From assembly GCF_001612745.1 (NCBI RefSeq), contig NZ_BDBA01000002.1, positions 53,879 through 117,878 on the forward strand: a stretch of DNA of 64,000 nt. Reading direction: 5' to 3'. The position numbers were made by a program, and so were the translations under genes. This document shows, in pieces, positions 48,881 through 58,018 of this stretch; positions within the stretch are counted from its first letter, which is position 1; each line of letters opens with the position of its first letter. This stretch comes from Nocardia amamiensis NBRC 102102. Its GTDB lineage: Bacteria; Actinomycetota; Actinomycetes; Mycobacteriales; Mycobacteriaceae. Below the pieces are notes generated by a model. It was given only the letters and a program-made list of their open reading frames with translations. It ran no database searches and was not told where the DNA came from.

Positions 48881-50513
48881 CGGACAGCGCCCGCCCGACC
48901 AATTCCTCCGCGGCCGTCTGCACCTCGGCGAGGTGCTCGGGGCCGTGGAACGATTCCGCGTAGATCTTGTACTTGTCCTCGGTGCCGGAGGGGCGGGCGG
49001 CGAACCACGCGTTCTCGGTGGTCACCTTGAGGCCGCCCAGCGGCGCGCCGTTGCCGCGCGCCCTGGTGAGCACGGCGGTGACCGGTTCTCCGGCGATCTC
49101 CTTCGTGGTGATCATGTCCGGAGTCAACTTCGCGAGCAGCTGTTTCTGTTCCGCGGTGGCGGATGCGTCGATCCGCGCGTAGGCGGGACTGCCGTAGCGG
49201 CGTTCCAGTTCGACGTAGCGCGCCGAGGGGCTCTGCCCGGTGACCGCGGCGATCTCCCCCGCGAGCAGTGCCAGCAGGATGCCGTCCTTGTCGGTGGTCC
49301 ACACGGTGCCGTCCATCCGCAGGAACGACGCGCCCGCGCTCTCCTCGCCGCCGAAAGCCAGGCTGCCGCTGAACAATCCGGGCACGAAGAACTTGAATCC
49401 GACCGGCACCTCGTGCACGTCCCGGCCGAGCACGGAGACCACCCGGTCGACCATGGACGAGGTCACCGCGGTCTTGCCGATCTTGGTCAGCGCGTCCCAG
49501 CCCATCCGGTTGGCGACCAGGTATTCGATGGCCACCGCCAGGAAGTGGTTCGGATTCATCAACCCGCCGTCGGGCGTGACGATGCCGTGCCGGTCGGCGT
49601 CGGCGTCGTTGCCGGTGGAGATGTCGTAGTCGTCCTTGATCGCGATCAGCGAAGCCATCGCATAGCGCGAGGACGGGTCCATCCGGATCTTGCCGTCGCT
49701 GTCGAGCGTCATGAACCGCCAGGTGGGATCCACGAACGGGTTGACCACCTCGAGCTCGAGGTCGAAGCGCTGACCGATCTCCTCCCAGTAGTCGACGCTG
49801 GCGCCGCCCATCGGGTCGGCGCCGAGCCGGATGCCCGCGCCGCGGATGGCGTCCAGGTTCAGCACGCTGGGCAGGTCGTCGACGTAGTGGCCGAGGTAGT
49901 CGTAGCGTTCCACGCCCGTTGCCAGCGCACGCCACAGTGCGGTGCGTTTGACCTCCGCCAGCCCGCCGAGCAGCAGTTCGTTGGCGCGGGCGGCGATGGC
50001 GTCGGTGGCCGTGTTGTCGGCCGGGCCGCCGTGCGGCGGGTTGTATTTGAAGCCGCCGTCGCGCGGCGGGTTGTGCGAGGGGGTGACCACGATGCCGTCA
50101 GCCTGGTGCTTGGCGCCGCCTCGATTGTGGCGCAACACAGCGTGACTCAGCGCCGGGGTGGGGGTGTAGCGATCGCGCGCGTCGATCACCGCGGTGACGC
50201 CGTTGCCTGCGAGCACCTCGAGCGCCGTGGTCCACGCGGGCTCGGACAGCGCGTGCGTGTCCCTGGCCAGGTAGACCGGCCCGGTGATGCCACGGGTGGC
50301 ACGGTATTCGACGATCGCCTGGGTGATCGCGAGGATGTGCGCTTCGTTGAAGGCGCTGTCCAGGCTGGAGCCGCGATGCCCCGAGGTACCGAACGCCACA
50401 CGCTGGGCCGGATCCAGCACATCGGGGACGCGGCTGTAGTACGCGGTCACCAGGTGCGCGATGTCCTCCAGATCGGTGGGACGTGCGGGACGCCCGGCTC
50501 GATCGTGGGCCAT
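48870..50513 (-). CDS. pgm: Phosphoglucomutase (alpha-D-glucose-specific)
   Basis: A 547-residue alpha-D-phosphohexomutase of the Pgm type, the normal length. Phosphoserine loop: IVVTPSHNPPRDGGFKYN. Metal loop: GNDADADRHGIVTPDG. Sugar-binding loop: FGGEESAGASF. Phosphate-binding loop: ARPSGTEDKYKIYAES. The N-terminal RVAFGTSGHRGSS is also diagnostic. It interconverts glucose 1-phosphate and glucose 6-phosphate for glycogen, trehalose and UDP-glucose. ATG 50513 with GGGAG upstream. Confidence 0.97.
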   Translation of the reverse strand: MAHDRAGRPARPTDLEDIAHLVTAYYSRVPDVLDPAQRVAFGTSGHRGSSLDSAFNEAHILAITQAIVEYRATRGITGPVYLARDTHALSEPAWTTALEVLAGNGVTAVIDARDRYTPTPALSHAVLRHNRGGAKHQADGIVVTPSHNPPRDGGFKYNPPHGGPADNTATDAIAARANELLLGGLAEVKRTALWRALATGVERYDYLGHYVDDLPSVLNLDAIRGAGIRLGADPMGGASVDYWEEIGQRFDLELEVVNPFVDPTWRFMTLDSDGKIRMDPSSRYAMASLIAIKDDYDISTGNDADADRHGIVTPDGGLMNPNHFLAVAIEYLVANRMGWDALTKIGKTAVTSSMVDRVVSVLGRDVHEVPVGFKFFVPGLFSGSLAFGGEESAGASFLRMDGTVWTTDKDGILLALLAGEIAAVTGQSPSARYVELERRYGSPAYARIDASATAEQKQLLAKLTPDMITTKEIAGEPVTAVLTRARGNGAPLGGLKVTTENAWFAARPSGTEDKYKIYAESFHGPEHLAEVQTAAEELVGRALSGDQ

Positions 50514-50560
50514 GCTCGGGTCTCCCTTCCGTATCGGCTGCGCCCGGCTCGTCATCAGAA

Positions 50561-50812
50561 TCATGTCCACGACCGCCTGGTCACCGCCGGCCCCACGGCC
50601 ACGTCGATCACCAGCCGGATCCTTTTGTAGCCGAACGTGCTGCACGTGGTCGGCGCGGTGCGGGCATCCGATCCCGCGGCGGCGAGCCGCCGCACGCCAG
50701 TCCTCGCGTCGCTGCGATCACCCAGCCGCGCCGAACCGACAATGGTAACGGTCGACGCCCCCTTCGGCACCGGCGCGTCGAAATCCGCTGGTACGCCGCA
50801 CGGTACTGTCAT
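50561..50812 (-). CDS. Hypothetical 83-residue protein coupled to DUF190
   Basis: An 83-residue frame whose ATG overlaps the DUF190 stop by 4 bp (ATGA), the usual sign of coupled translation. The sequence (MTVPCGVPADFDAPVPKGAS… TIVGSARLGDRSDART) has no recognised motif, signal peptide or membrane helix. It may be genuine or a chance frame; the overlap is the only support. Confidence 0.4.
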   Translation of the reverse strand: MTVPCGVPADFDAPVPKGASTVTIVGSARLGDRSDARTGVRRLAAAGSDARTAPTTCSTFGYKRIRLVIDVAVGPAVTRRSWT

Positions 50813-51171
50813 CGCCCACCTCCCTGCCACAGTTCCACCGGTGCCATCGTGACGTTGACCGAGTCGAACAGTTCGGCGTTCTGCTCGACGAACGCGCGCA
50901 GGCGCTCCGGCTCGTCGACCAGCACCAGCATCAGCGGAAGATGGTCGGCCATATCGAGCATCCTGGTGGTGTGGACGTGCGCGGACGCGCCGTATCCCTC
51001 GATGCCGCGCCATACGCTGGCACCCGCCAGTCCGGCGTCCCTGGCCCGCCGCACGATCTCGTGGTACAGGGGCGTGTGCCGCCACTTGTCGTCCTCGTCC
51101 AGCAGCACGGTGAGCCGTGCCGCCGGCCGCCACTGTCCCGCTGGGGGAGAACCCGTTTGCGGACCACTCAC
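50809..51171 (-). CDS. DUF190 domain protein
   Basis: A 120-residue ferredoxin-like (GlnB-related) protein: LTVLLDEDDKWRHTPLYHEI followed by RRARDAGLAGASVWRGIEGY and HHLPLMLVLVDEPERLRAF-type sequence, all typical of DUF190. In many actinobacteria the gene lies next to crcB fluoride-channel genes and may help regulate them. No crcB is seen here, and the 430 bp upstream holds no recognised gene. Confidence 0.9.
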   Translation of the reverse strand: MSGPQTGSPPAGQWRPAARLTVLLDEDDKWRHTPLYHEIVRRARDAGLAGASVWRGIEGYGASAHVHTTRMLDMADHLPLMLVLVDEPERLRAFVEQNAELFDSVNVTMAPVELWQGGGR

Positions 51172-51604
51172 TGCCTGACCCCCTTTCGTCGTGCCGTTCC
51201 CGTCATCGCCGAGCCGAACCAGGTAGCCGCCGTGCCTGTCCCCCGCCGGGCTTCGACGCCCCGGCTACGCCACCGCCACTCCCCGGCGGACGAGCGCGAG
51301 GAGTACCGCGCTCGATCCGAGGAGTCTACGAACCTCGCGGGTTGGGTGGAGAGGGTGGTACCGCCGCCGCGCACGCCGGTGCCGCGGAAGGGGACGTAGC
51401 AGTCTTTTAGCTACCCACGCCGCGGCGGCCGGAATCATCGAGATTCCTATTGCAAAGCATCCCACGACAATTACGGTCCGAGTCGGACGGGGGCGTCTCC
51501 CCGCCGCTGGGCGAGGCCGATGCAGACGAACGACCGCCGCCCCTGCGAGGAGATCGCGGGAGCGGCGGCCGCTGCTTCGGGCGCCGGATCGGCGCCGTGT
51601 TCGG
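51172..51604. other. No gene recognised
   Basis: About 430 bp between DUF190 and the EmrB-type transporter. I looked for crcB frames and a fluoride riboswitch and found neither. A minus-strand frame with one hydrophobic stretch (TVIVVGCFAIGISMIPAAAA) lacks a credible start. Confidence 0.4.
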
Positions 51605-53104
51605 TCAGTGAGCGAGGACCGGCTCACCCTCGGCGGGCACGGGTACCGTGCTCGGCATCAGCACCGCGGTGAGGATGCCACCCGCCACGAAGATCGCGGT
51701 GGCCCACCAGAAGCTGGTGGTGTAGCTCTCGATCGCGGACTGGGCGATGGTCAGCGGATCCGGCTTCCGGGCGGACAGGTAGTCGCTGGCCGCGGAGGCG
51801 GCGATGGTGCTGAGCAGCGCCGTGCCGATCGACCCGCCGACCTGCTGGCTGGTGTTGATCATGGCCGAGGCCACGCCCGCGTCCTCGTGCTGCACGCCCG
51901 AGGTCGCGCCCTGGAAGGCCGTCGCCATCGCGCCGCCGAGGCCGAGACCCAACAGGATCAGGGCGGGCAGGATGTGGGTGGCGTAGCCGGTGTCCAAACC
52001 GATCCGGGTCAACCAGAGCATGCCCGCCGCCGCGACCAGGAAGCCGCCGCTGACCACGATCTTCGGTCCGATCCTCGGCAGCAGCAGCGACGGGGTGGTT
52101 GTGGACGACGCGATCATCGCGGCGACCATCGGCAGGAACGCCACTCCGGTCATGATCGGCGAGTAGCCCAGCGTCAGCTGCATGTAGTAGGTGAGGAACA
52201 GGAAGATCGCGAACATCCCGATGCCCATGACGAAGACCGTCAGGTAGGAGGTGCCGCGCATCCGGTCTAGCACGATCCGCACCGGAAGCAGCGGATGCGC
52301 GACCCGGGTCTCCAGCCAGGCGAACACCGCGAGCAGTGCGGTGCCACCGATCAGGAAGGCGAGGGTGACGCCGTTGGTCCACCCGTCCGATTCCGCGTGC
52401 GAGAACCCGTAGACGATGCCGAACAGGCCCGCGGTGACCACGACGGTGCCGGGGATGTCGAGCTTGGGCCGCTCGGTGCTCGCGTGCTTGGCCAGCAGCA
52501 GCACCGCGCCGACCAACGCGACGGCGGCGAAGGCCAGGTTGACGAACATCACCCAGCGCCAGGACGCCCACTCGGTGAGAGCGCCGCCGAGCAGCAGGCC
52601 GATAGCGCCGCCGGTACCGGCGACCGCGCCGAAGATGCCGAATGCTTTGGCACGCTCGGAGGGTTCGGTGAAGGTCACGGTGAGCAGCGACAGGGCGGCG
52701 GGCGCCAGCAGCGCGCCGAAGACACCCTGACCGACACGAGCCGCGACGAGCATCTCGAAGCTGGTGGCCGCGCCGCCGACGGCGGAGGCGACCGCGAAAC
52801 CGACCAGGCCGACGATGAAGGTGTTGCGCCTGCCGAACAGGTCGCTGAGACGTCCGCCGAGCAGCAGCAGGCTGCCGAATGCCAGCGCGTATCCGGTGAC
52901 CACCCAGGAGCGGTCGCCGTCGCTGAAGCCGAGGTCCTGCTGCGCGGCTGGCAGCGCGATGTTCACCACGGTCGCATCGAGCACGACCATGAGCTGAGCG
53001 ACGCCGAGGACGGCGAGTACCCACCAGCGCAGCGCGTGCGAGCCGCGCCTGCCGCTTCCCGTCTTCGCGGGGGCGGGTGCCCCACGATCGATCGCGGTAG
53101 TCAT
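51605..53104 (-). CDS. MFS transporter, EmrB/QacA (DHA2, 14-TM) drug efflux family
   Basis: A 499-residue DHA2 exporter. First helix WWVLAVLGVAQLMVVLDATV with the motif D1-like LDATVVNIALPAAQQDLGFS, motif A GGRLSDLFGRRNTFIVGLVG, and motif C GAVAGTGGAIGLLLGGALTE. Fourteen membrane segments fit the length. It extrudes lipophilic cations, dyes or drugs using the proton gradient. ATG 53104 with AGGGG upstream. It is divergent from a TetR gene across a 112-bp operator region with two related palindromes. Confidence 0.93.
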   Translation of the reverse strand: MTTAIDRGAPAPAKTGSGRRGSHALRWWVLAVLGVAQLMVVLDATVVNIALPAAQQDLGFSDGDRSWVVTGYALAFGSLLLLGGRLSDLFGRRNTFIVGLVGFAVASAVGGAATSFEMLVAARVGQGVFGALLAPAALSLLTVTFTEPSERAKAFGIFGAVAGTGGAIGLLLGGALTEWASWRWVMFVNLAFAAVALVGAVLLLAKHASTERPKLDIPGTVVVTAGLFGIVYGFSHAESDGWTNGVTLAFLIGGTALLAVFAWLETRVAHPLLPVRIVLDRMRGTSYLTVFVMGIGMFAIFLFLTYYMQLTLGYSPIMTGVAFLPMVAAMIASSTTTPSLLLPRIGPKIVVSGGFLVAAAGMLWLTRIGLDTGYATHILPALILLGLGLGGAMATAFQGATSGVQHEDAGVASAMINTSQQVGGSIGTALLSTIAASAASDYLSARKPDPLTIAQSAIESYTTSFWWATAIFVAGGILTAVLMPSTVPVPAEGEPVLAH

Positions 53105-53127
53105 GTGTCCCCTTTGCCTCAATGATC

Positions 53128-53185
53128 CGGAGGCGATACCTCCGCTTACTGATAAACCTATCACGTTAACGGAGACAACGCCTCC
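53128..53185. promoter_or_regulatory. Twin operator-like repeats between the MFS and TetR genes
   Basis: CGGAGGCGATACCTCCG (53128-53144) and CGGAGACAACGCCTCC (53170-53185) are two GGAG…CCTCC inverted repeats. Both are followed by (G/A)CTTA and spaced 42 bp apart, exactly between the divergent genes. They are strong candidates for TetR binding sites that control both promoters. Confidence 0.65.
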
Positions 53186-53216
53186 ACTTAATCCCGGATA
53201 TTGATAGAATGGGTAT

Positions 53217-53894
53217 GTGAATCACGCCACGGTCGCCTCTCCGCCCCGGCGCCTGCGGGCCGATGCCGCGCGCAATCAACAGCGGATCATCGCCGCAGCG
53301 CGCGAACTGTTCGCCGATCACGGGCTCGAGATCACCCTCGACGACGTGGCCGAGCGTGCTGGCGTCGGCGTCGGCACGGTCTACCGCCGCTTCGCGAACA
53401 AGAAGGAACTGATCGTCGAAGTCTTCGATCAGAACCTCAACGATTTCGCTGACGCCGCCGACGCCGCCTACCGACATCCGGATCCCTGGTTCGGACTGGT
53501 CGAGTTCTTCGAGTACGCCTGTCGGCACCTGGCCACCAATCGCGGGTTCAGCGAGGTGATGCTCGAACTCGAGGACGACGACACCGACCGTTTCGTCGTC
53601 GTGCGCGATCGAATCAAGCCCACCGTCACGGCCATCTGCGCCCGAGCACGCGACGCGGGAGTGCTGGCCGAGGGCATCGAGCCATCGGACTTCTTCGCGC
53701 TCGTGCACATGGTCGATGGCGTCGCCGAGTTCGCAAGGCCGGTCAATCCGGATGTGTGGCAGCGCTATATGGCCATCGCGCTCAATGGCGTACGCGCGGA
53801 CGGCACGCCGCGCCAGCATCTCGTCGTCCCGCCGCTGACCGACGACGAAGTCGAACACGCCAAGCAGCACGCCTGCGGAAGCCGCAGGCGGTAG
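53217..53894 (+). CDS. TetR/AcrR family repressor of the adjacent MFS efflux gene
   Basis: A 225-residue regulator. The HTH (residues about 20-65) reads RIIAAARELFADHGLEITLD, then AERAGVGVGTVYRRFANKKE. The C-terminal ligand domain has RFVVVRDRIKPTVTAICARA. GTG start at 53217. It is divergent from the EmrB-type exporter, so it should repress the exporter and itself until a drug-like ligand binds. The assignment to the twin palindromes is inferred. Confidence 0.93.
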   Translation: MNHATVASPPRRLRADAARNQQRIIAAARELFADHGLEITLDDVAERAGVGVGTVYRRFANKKELIVEVFDQNLNDFADAADAAYRHPDPWFGLVEFFEYACRHLATNRGFSEVMLELEDDDTDRFVVVRDRIKPTVTAICARARDAGVLAEGIEPSDFFALVHMVDGVAEFARPVNPDVWQRYMAIALNGVRADGTPRQHLVVPPLTDDEVEHAKQHACGSRRR

Positions 53895-53948
53895 CGAAAT
53901 CGCCGCATAAGTAGCGCGTGTCACGATTGCTGCCGTAGAGTTGGTCAT

Positions 53949-55247
53949 ATGACCAATTCGTGGGTGAACTGGGCCGGCGATCAGCAGTGCGCGCCCGCGA
54001 TTGTGGCCACGCCGCGTTCGGTCGACGAACTGGCCGATCTGCTCGGCAACGCCGAGACCGAGGGGCACACCGTGCGCGTGGCAGGCACCGGTCATTCGTT
54101 CAGCGATGCCGTCCTCACCGACGGCATGCTGCTGAACCTGGAGCGGCTGAACCGCATTCTCGACGTCGACCGCGCAACCGGCCTCGTCCGGGTCGAGGCG
54201 GGCATCACCCTGAACGCCGCGAGCACCGCCTTACATGAGCACGGCCTCGCCTTCCCGAACCTCGGCGACATCGACGTGCAGACCGTGGCAGGCGCCACCG
54301 CCACCGCCACCCACGGTACCGGCGCGAGATTGCAGAACCTCTCCGCAGCAGTGCATTCCGTGGAACTGATGCTCGCGGACGGCAGCCGGGTCGAGCTGAA
54401 CGAGCAGACCGACCCGGACGGCTGGCGCGCGGCGCGGGTGAGTGTCGGCGCCCTGGGTGTGGTCACCGCCGTGACGCTGCGCATGGTGCCCTCTTTCGTA
54501 CTGGAAGGCATCGAGCGCCCGGTCCCGGTGGAGGACGTGCTCGCCGATCTGGACGCATTCGTCGACGGCAACGAGCATTTCGAATTCTATATGTTCGCGC
54601 ACAGCTCGCTGGCCATGACCAAGCGCAACAACCGCGTGCCCCTGCCGGAGCGGCCGCGCGCCAAGTCCGTCGACTGGTTCGCCGACATCCTGATGTCCAA
54701 TTATCTGTTCGACGGCCTGTGCAAGCTGAGCCGCCGACAGCCGCGCCTGGTCCCGTTGATCCACCGCAGCGCCGCCTATGCCGGCAGCTACCGCCGCCAG
54801 GTGGACCGGTCCTACCGCGTGTTCGCCTCGCCGCGGCTGCTCCGCTTCACCGAGATGGAGTACGCCATCCCGCGCGAGCACTCCGCCGACGCCATCCGCG
54901 AGATCAAGGAACTGGCCACCGAATTCGACACGCCGATGCCCATCGAGGTTCGGTGGGTCGCGCCGGACGACGCGTTCCTCTCCCCCACGGGCGGCCGGGA
55001 AACCTGCTACATCGCCGTGCACCAGTACCGCGGCATGGACTTCGATCCGTATTTCCGTGCCTGCGAAGCGGTTTTCGATCGCTACCAGGGACGACCGCAC
55101 TGGGGCAAGCGCCACTTCCAGACCGCCGCGACCCTGCGCGACCGCTACCCCGACTGGGATCGCTTCGCGGAGGTGCGCCGCCGACTCGACCCCAAAGGTC
55201 GTTTCGCCAACGCCTACCTCGATCGGGTGCTCGGCCCGGTCGGCTGA
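53949..55247 (+). CDS. FAD-linked sugar-1,4-lactone oxidase (D-arabinono/L-gulono-lactone oxidase type)
   Basis: A 432-residue VAO/PCMH-fold flavoenzyme. FAD domain: VRVAGTGHSFSDAVLTDGML, LGDIDVQTVAGATATATHGT and VGALGVVTAVTLRMVPSF. The C-terminal ALO domain has DTPMPIEVRWVAPDDAFLSP and FHPYFRACEAVF-like sequence, ending RPHWGKRHF and DPKGRFANAYLDRVLG. Family enzymes oxidise aldono-lactones to ascorbate-type products with H2O2 release. The motif RPHWGK near the C-terminus is diagnostic. Monocistronic; converges on the sirtuin gene. Confidence 0.92.
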   Translation: MTNSWVNWAGDQQCAPAIVATPRSVDELADLLGNAETEGHTVRVAGTGHSFSDAVLTDGMLLNLERLNRILDVDRATGLVRVEAGITLNAASTALHEHGLAFPNLGDIDVQTVAGATATATHGTGARLQNLSAAVHSVELMLADGSRVELNEQTDPDGWRAARVSVGALGVVTAVTLRMVPSFVLEGIERPVPVEDVLADLDAFVDGNEHFEFYMFAHSSLAMTKRNNRVPLPERPRAKSVDWFADILMSNYLFDGLCKLSRRQPRLVPLIHRSAAYAGSYRRQVDRSYRVFASPRLLRFTEMEYAIPREHSADAIREIKELATEFDTPMPIEVRWVAPDDAFLSPTGGRETCYIAVHQYRGMDFDPYFRACEAVFDRYQGRPHWGKRHFQTAATLRDRYPDWDRFAEVRRRLDPKGRFANAYLDRVLGPVG

Positions 55248-55289
55248 CGCGAAAGACGCCAGGGCCGCGGCCACTTGCGGATTCAGCGA

Positions 55290-56036
55290 TCAGGCCGCGA
55301 GAATCTCGGCCACGAGTCGGGGAACGGCGGTTCCGATGGGCTCGCGGATGATCTCGGTGGCCAGTTCGTCGTATGGCGTCGGCTCGGCGTTGACGATGAC
55401 GAGGTCGGCGCCACTGCGCACGGCGACGGCGCACATCGATGCGGCCGGTTCCACCTGCAGCGATGTCCCGATCGCGAGGAAGATGTCGCTGGTCTCCGCG
55501 GTGACGACGGCCTTGGCCATGGTGCGCCGGTCCATCTGCTGGCCGAACATCACAGTGGCCGCTTTGAGGATGCCGCCGCAGTCGGGACAGGGCGGATCGG
55601 GTTCGCCCGCGCTCACACGCTCGAGAGTGGCGGACATCGTGGTCTGGTAGTCGCATTCGATGCAGACCACGTCGAACATGTTGCCGTGGATCTCGACCAC
55701 CCGTTCCGGCGAGGACCCCGCCCGCTGGTGCAAGCGGTCGATGTTCTGCGTGATGATGGTGACCGCCCGACCGGCCCGTTCCAGATCGGCCAGCGCGTTG
55801 TGCGCCGGGTTCGGCACGGCCTGCCACGCCGGATTGTCCCGCCTGGCCAGCCAAGCCCGCTTCCGCAGATCCGGATCGGCCACATAGTTCTGATAGGTGG
55901 AAAGCAGTTCGGCGATCGGGTCTTTCGTCCACACCCCGCGCGGGCCGCGGAAGTCCGGGATACCGGAATCGGTGGAGATGCCCGCACCGGTGAGCACTCC
56001 GATCCGGCCGGTCCGACTGCGCCACTCGGTCGTCAT
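55290..56036 (-). CDS. NAD-dependent protein deacylase, sirtuin (Sir2 family)
   Basis: A 248-residue sirtuin. NAD motifs: GVLTGAGISTDSGIPDFRGP and TQNIDRLHQRAGS; catalytic His in VEIHGNMFDVVC. The Zn ribbon has CIECDY and CPDCGG. Class III-like Tyr/Arg residues for succinyl groups are not evident. It removes acyl groups from protein lysines, for example acetyl-CoA synthetase. ATG 56036 opens the NAD fold. Monocistronic. Confidence 0.95.
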   Translation of the reverse strand: MTTEWRSRTGRIGVLTGAGISTDSGIPDFRGPRGVWTKDPIAELLSTYQNYVADPDLRKRAWLARRDNPAWQAVPNPAHNALADLERAGRAVTIITQNIDRLHQRAGSSPERVVEIHGNMFDVVCIECDYQTTMSATLERVSAGEPDPPCPDCGGILKAATVMFGQQMDRRTMAKAVVTAETSDIFLAIGTSLQVEPAASMCAVAVRSGADLVIVNAEPTPYDELATEIIREPIGTAVPRLVAEILAA

Positions 56037-56309
56037 GCCTGCCAGCCTAGGGACAGCGCGGCGGCAGGCTCGGACGCGCTCCCCGACGCCACATCGCAGC
56101 AACAGCTGCGCGACAACGCCTTCAGGCCGATGACCTGCGATCTTTCCGTGTTTCGTCGCCTCGACGCACGGCCGGCGGTAACACTTCGCGGCGCGCTGGT
56201 ATACGTATCTCGTACGCTACGACAGCGTTTCGGCTCCACCACGACACCGGACGGCCCGTCCGGCGGCCAGCACACGCAGGCTCCACCCTGTTCATCGAAA
56301 GGCGTTCGC

Positions 56310-56723
56310 ATGTCCCACAAGCCCAGTGTGCTGTTCGTCTGCGTGCAGAACGCGGGCCGCTCGCAGATGGCTGCCGGGTTTCTCACCGCCCTCGCCGGGG
56401 ACCGGTTCGACGTGCGATCGGCGGGCAGCGCACCCGCCGAGACACTCAACGCCACCGTGGTCGACGCGATGGCCGAGATCGGCATCGACATCTCCGGCCA
56501 CACCCCCAAGCCGCTCACCATGGACGCGGTCGGCATTTCCGACGTCGTGATCACCATGGGTTGCGGGGACGCCTGCCCGTTCTTCCCCGGCATCAGCTAC
56601 CGCGACTGGGTGCTGCCGGACCCCGCCGACCAGAGCATCGACGTGGTGCGCACCATCCGCGACCGCATCCGCATCCTGGTGGAGAACCTGATCGCCGAAC
56701 TGGTCCCCGCACCCGCGCGCTGA
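56310..56723 (+). CDS. arsC: Arsenate reductase-like low-molecular-weight phosphatase (ArsC)
   Basis: A 137-residue LMW-PTP-fold protein. The CX5R loop is VLFVCVQNAGRSQMAAGF (Cys11, Arg17), and DP motif is LPDPADQS. Extra cysteines in TMGCGDACPFFPG match thiol-linked arsenate reductases of actinobacteria (mycothiol/mycoredoxin or thioredoxin types). It reduces arsenate to arsenite. No ars regulator or efflux gene is adjacent. ATG at 56310 is where the domain starts; longer upstream frames are not coding. Confidence 0.92.
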   Translation: MSHKPSVLFVCVQNAGRSQMAAGFLTALAGDRFDVRSAGSAPAETLNATVVDAMAEIGIDISGHTPKPLTMDAVGISDVVITMGCGDACPFFPGISYRDWVLPDPADQSIDVVRTIRDRIRILVENLIAELVPAPAR

Positions 56724-56777
56724 ACGCTGTCCGATTCGTTCAAGACTGTCCGGCGCGCCGCTGCCTACTCTGCCGTT

Positions 56778-57182
56778 ATGACTCCACAACTCGACGTCAT
56801 CAGCATCATCGTCACCGATATGGCCGCCTCGGTGGCCTTCTACCGCCGTCTCGGCCTCGATTTCCCCTCGGGCTCGGAAAAAGAAGGGCACGCCGAGGCA
56901 GCGTCGCCCAATGGCTTGCGGCTCGCGCTGGACACCGAGGCCGTCATCAAGTCGTTCCACTCCGAGTGGACGCCTCCGACCCAAGCGGGTCGCGTCGGGA
57001 TCGCGTTCCGCTGCGCCGACCCCGCGGAGGTCGACGCCGTGTACGCGGAGCTGGTGGACGCCGGATACCACGGCGAAATGAAGCCGTGGAACGCCTTCTG
57101 GGGGCAGCGGTACGCGGTGGTGCTGGATCCCGACGGCAACGGGGTCGACTTGTACGCCGCGCTCCCAACGGCCGCCGAATAG
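56778..57182 (+). CDS. VOC-superfamily protein (glyoxalase/bleomycin-resistance type)
   Basis: A 134-residue vicinal-oxygen-chelate fold protein with paired beta-alpha-beta-beta-beta modules: LDVISIIVTDMAASVAFYRR LGLDFP-type start and C-terminal RYAVVLDPDGNGVDLYAALP. The conserved Glu of the metal site is replaced by Asp in the last strand. It may bind an antibiotic or act as a dioxygenase or isomerase. Function unknown. Monocistronic. Confidence 0.9.
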   Translation: MTPQLDVISIIVTDMAASVAFYRRLGLDFPSGSEKEGHAEAASPNGLRLALDTEAVIKSFHSEWTPPTQAGRVGIAFRCADPAEVDAVYAELVDAGYHGEMKPWNAFWGQRYAVVLDPDGNGVDLYAALPTAAE

Positions 57183-57212
57183 CCGCCCTCAGCGCCGTCA
57201 TAGTCGGCGCGA

Positions 57213-57283
57213 GTGGCCTTGATCGCGACCGTCACCAGCGCCGTCGAAGCCACCGCGCCCGGTGGCGTTGATCGCGATCGTCA
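57213..57283. repeat. Two-copy direct repeat of about 22 bp
   Basis: GTGGCCTTGATCGCGACCGT (57213 on) and GTGGCGTTGATCGCGATCGT (57262 on) differ at two positions and are 49 bp apart, in the convergent gap between VOC and AraC genes. Confidence 0.55.
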
Positions 57284-57307
57284 GCGGGCCAGGTGCTCTC
57301 GGATCAC

Positions 57308-58018
57308 CTAGGACCTGGCGAGCAACTCCCGCAACGGAATCCCGGCCAGCGCGCGCACCTCTCGGGACAGGTGCGCTTGGTCGGCGAATCCCGCCAGCAT
57401 CGCGGTTTCCGCAAGTGGAACACCGCCGCGGGCCGAAGCCAGAGCACGTTGCAGGCGCAGCACTCTGGCCAGAGTCTTCGGGCCATACCCGAAGGCGACC
57501 AGCGAGCGCCGGTGCAGGGTCCGCTCGCCGAGTCCCGCAGCCTCGGCGACCGCGGCCACCGACCGCCCAGCTGCCAGCGCGGCGGCCACTCGCCGCATGA
57601 GCGGATCGGCCCGTTCGGCCCCGGTCGACCGCCGCAGCACGATTCGTTCCAGCGCCATGCTCTGATCGTCGGCGCACTCGAGCCGACCGATCAGCTGCCG
57701 GACCGCCGCCGAAGGCCACAGGTCCGCGAGATCGACCCGTTGGTTCAGCAGTTCGTGCGCCGGGACGCCGAGCAGAGCGGGCGCGGTACCCGGGAAGAAT
57801 CGGATGCCGACGTACCGGCCGCTGCGCAGCTCGGCAGGGTGGTATGCCTGCGTATCCGGACCCGCGACCACCAGCCGCCCCGCCATCCAGATCAGATCCA
57901 TGCACCCGTCGGGGAGCACGGGCAGCGCTGAGGCGCGGCCGTCGACGGTCTTGGTCCACAGCACGGCGCCCTCGTACCGCGACCTCCGCTCGCGATAGCC
58001 AGCCGCGACATCGTCCAT
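57308..58018 (-). CDS. AraC-family transcriptional regulator
   Basis: A 236-residue regulator. The N-terminal DUF6597-type domain has ALPVLPDGCMDLIWMAGRLV VAGPD-type sequence, quoted in part. The C-terminal AraC HTH pair begins VAAVAEAAGLGERTLHRRSL and is followed by FGYGPKTLARVLRLQRALAS and ETAMLAGFADQAHLSREVRA. ATG 58018 precedes the first domain; the frame is open to 58198, but that stretch lacks family features. A nearby VOC gene may be a target. Confidence 0.88.
   Translation of the reverse strand: MDDVAAGYRERRSRYEGAVLWTKTVDGRASALPVLPDGCMDLIWMAGRLVVAGPDTQAYHPAELRSGRYVGIRFFPGTAPALLGVPAHELLNQRVDLADLWPSAAVRQLIGRLECADDQSMALERIVLRRSTGAERADPLMRRVAAALAAGRSVAAVAEAAGLGERTLHRRSLVAFGYGPKTLARVLRLQRALASARGGVPLAETAMLAGFADQAHLSREVRALAGIPLRELLARS

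Noticed and set aside
48810..50630. 606-codon plus-strand frame opposite phosphoglucomutase
   Set aside because: Antisense shadow; the pgm gene has all four mutase loops.
51172..51604. Fluoride riboswitch or crcB near DUF190
   Set aside because: Searched by eye for the riboswitch core and for CrcB motifs; neither found.
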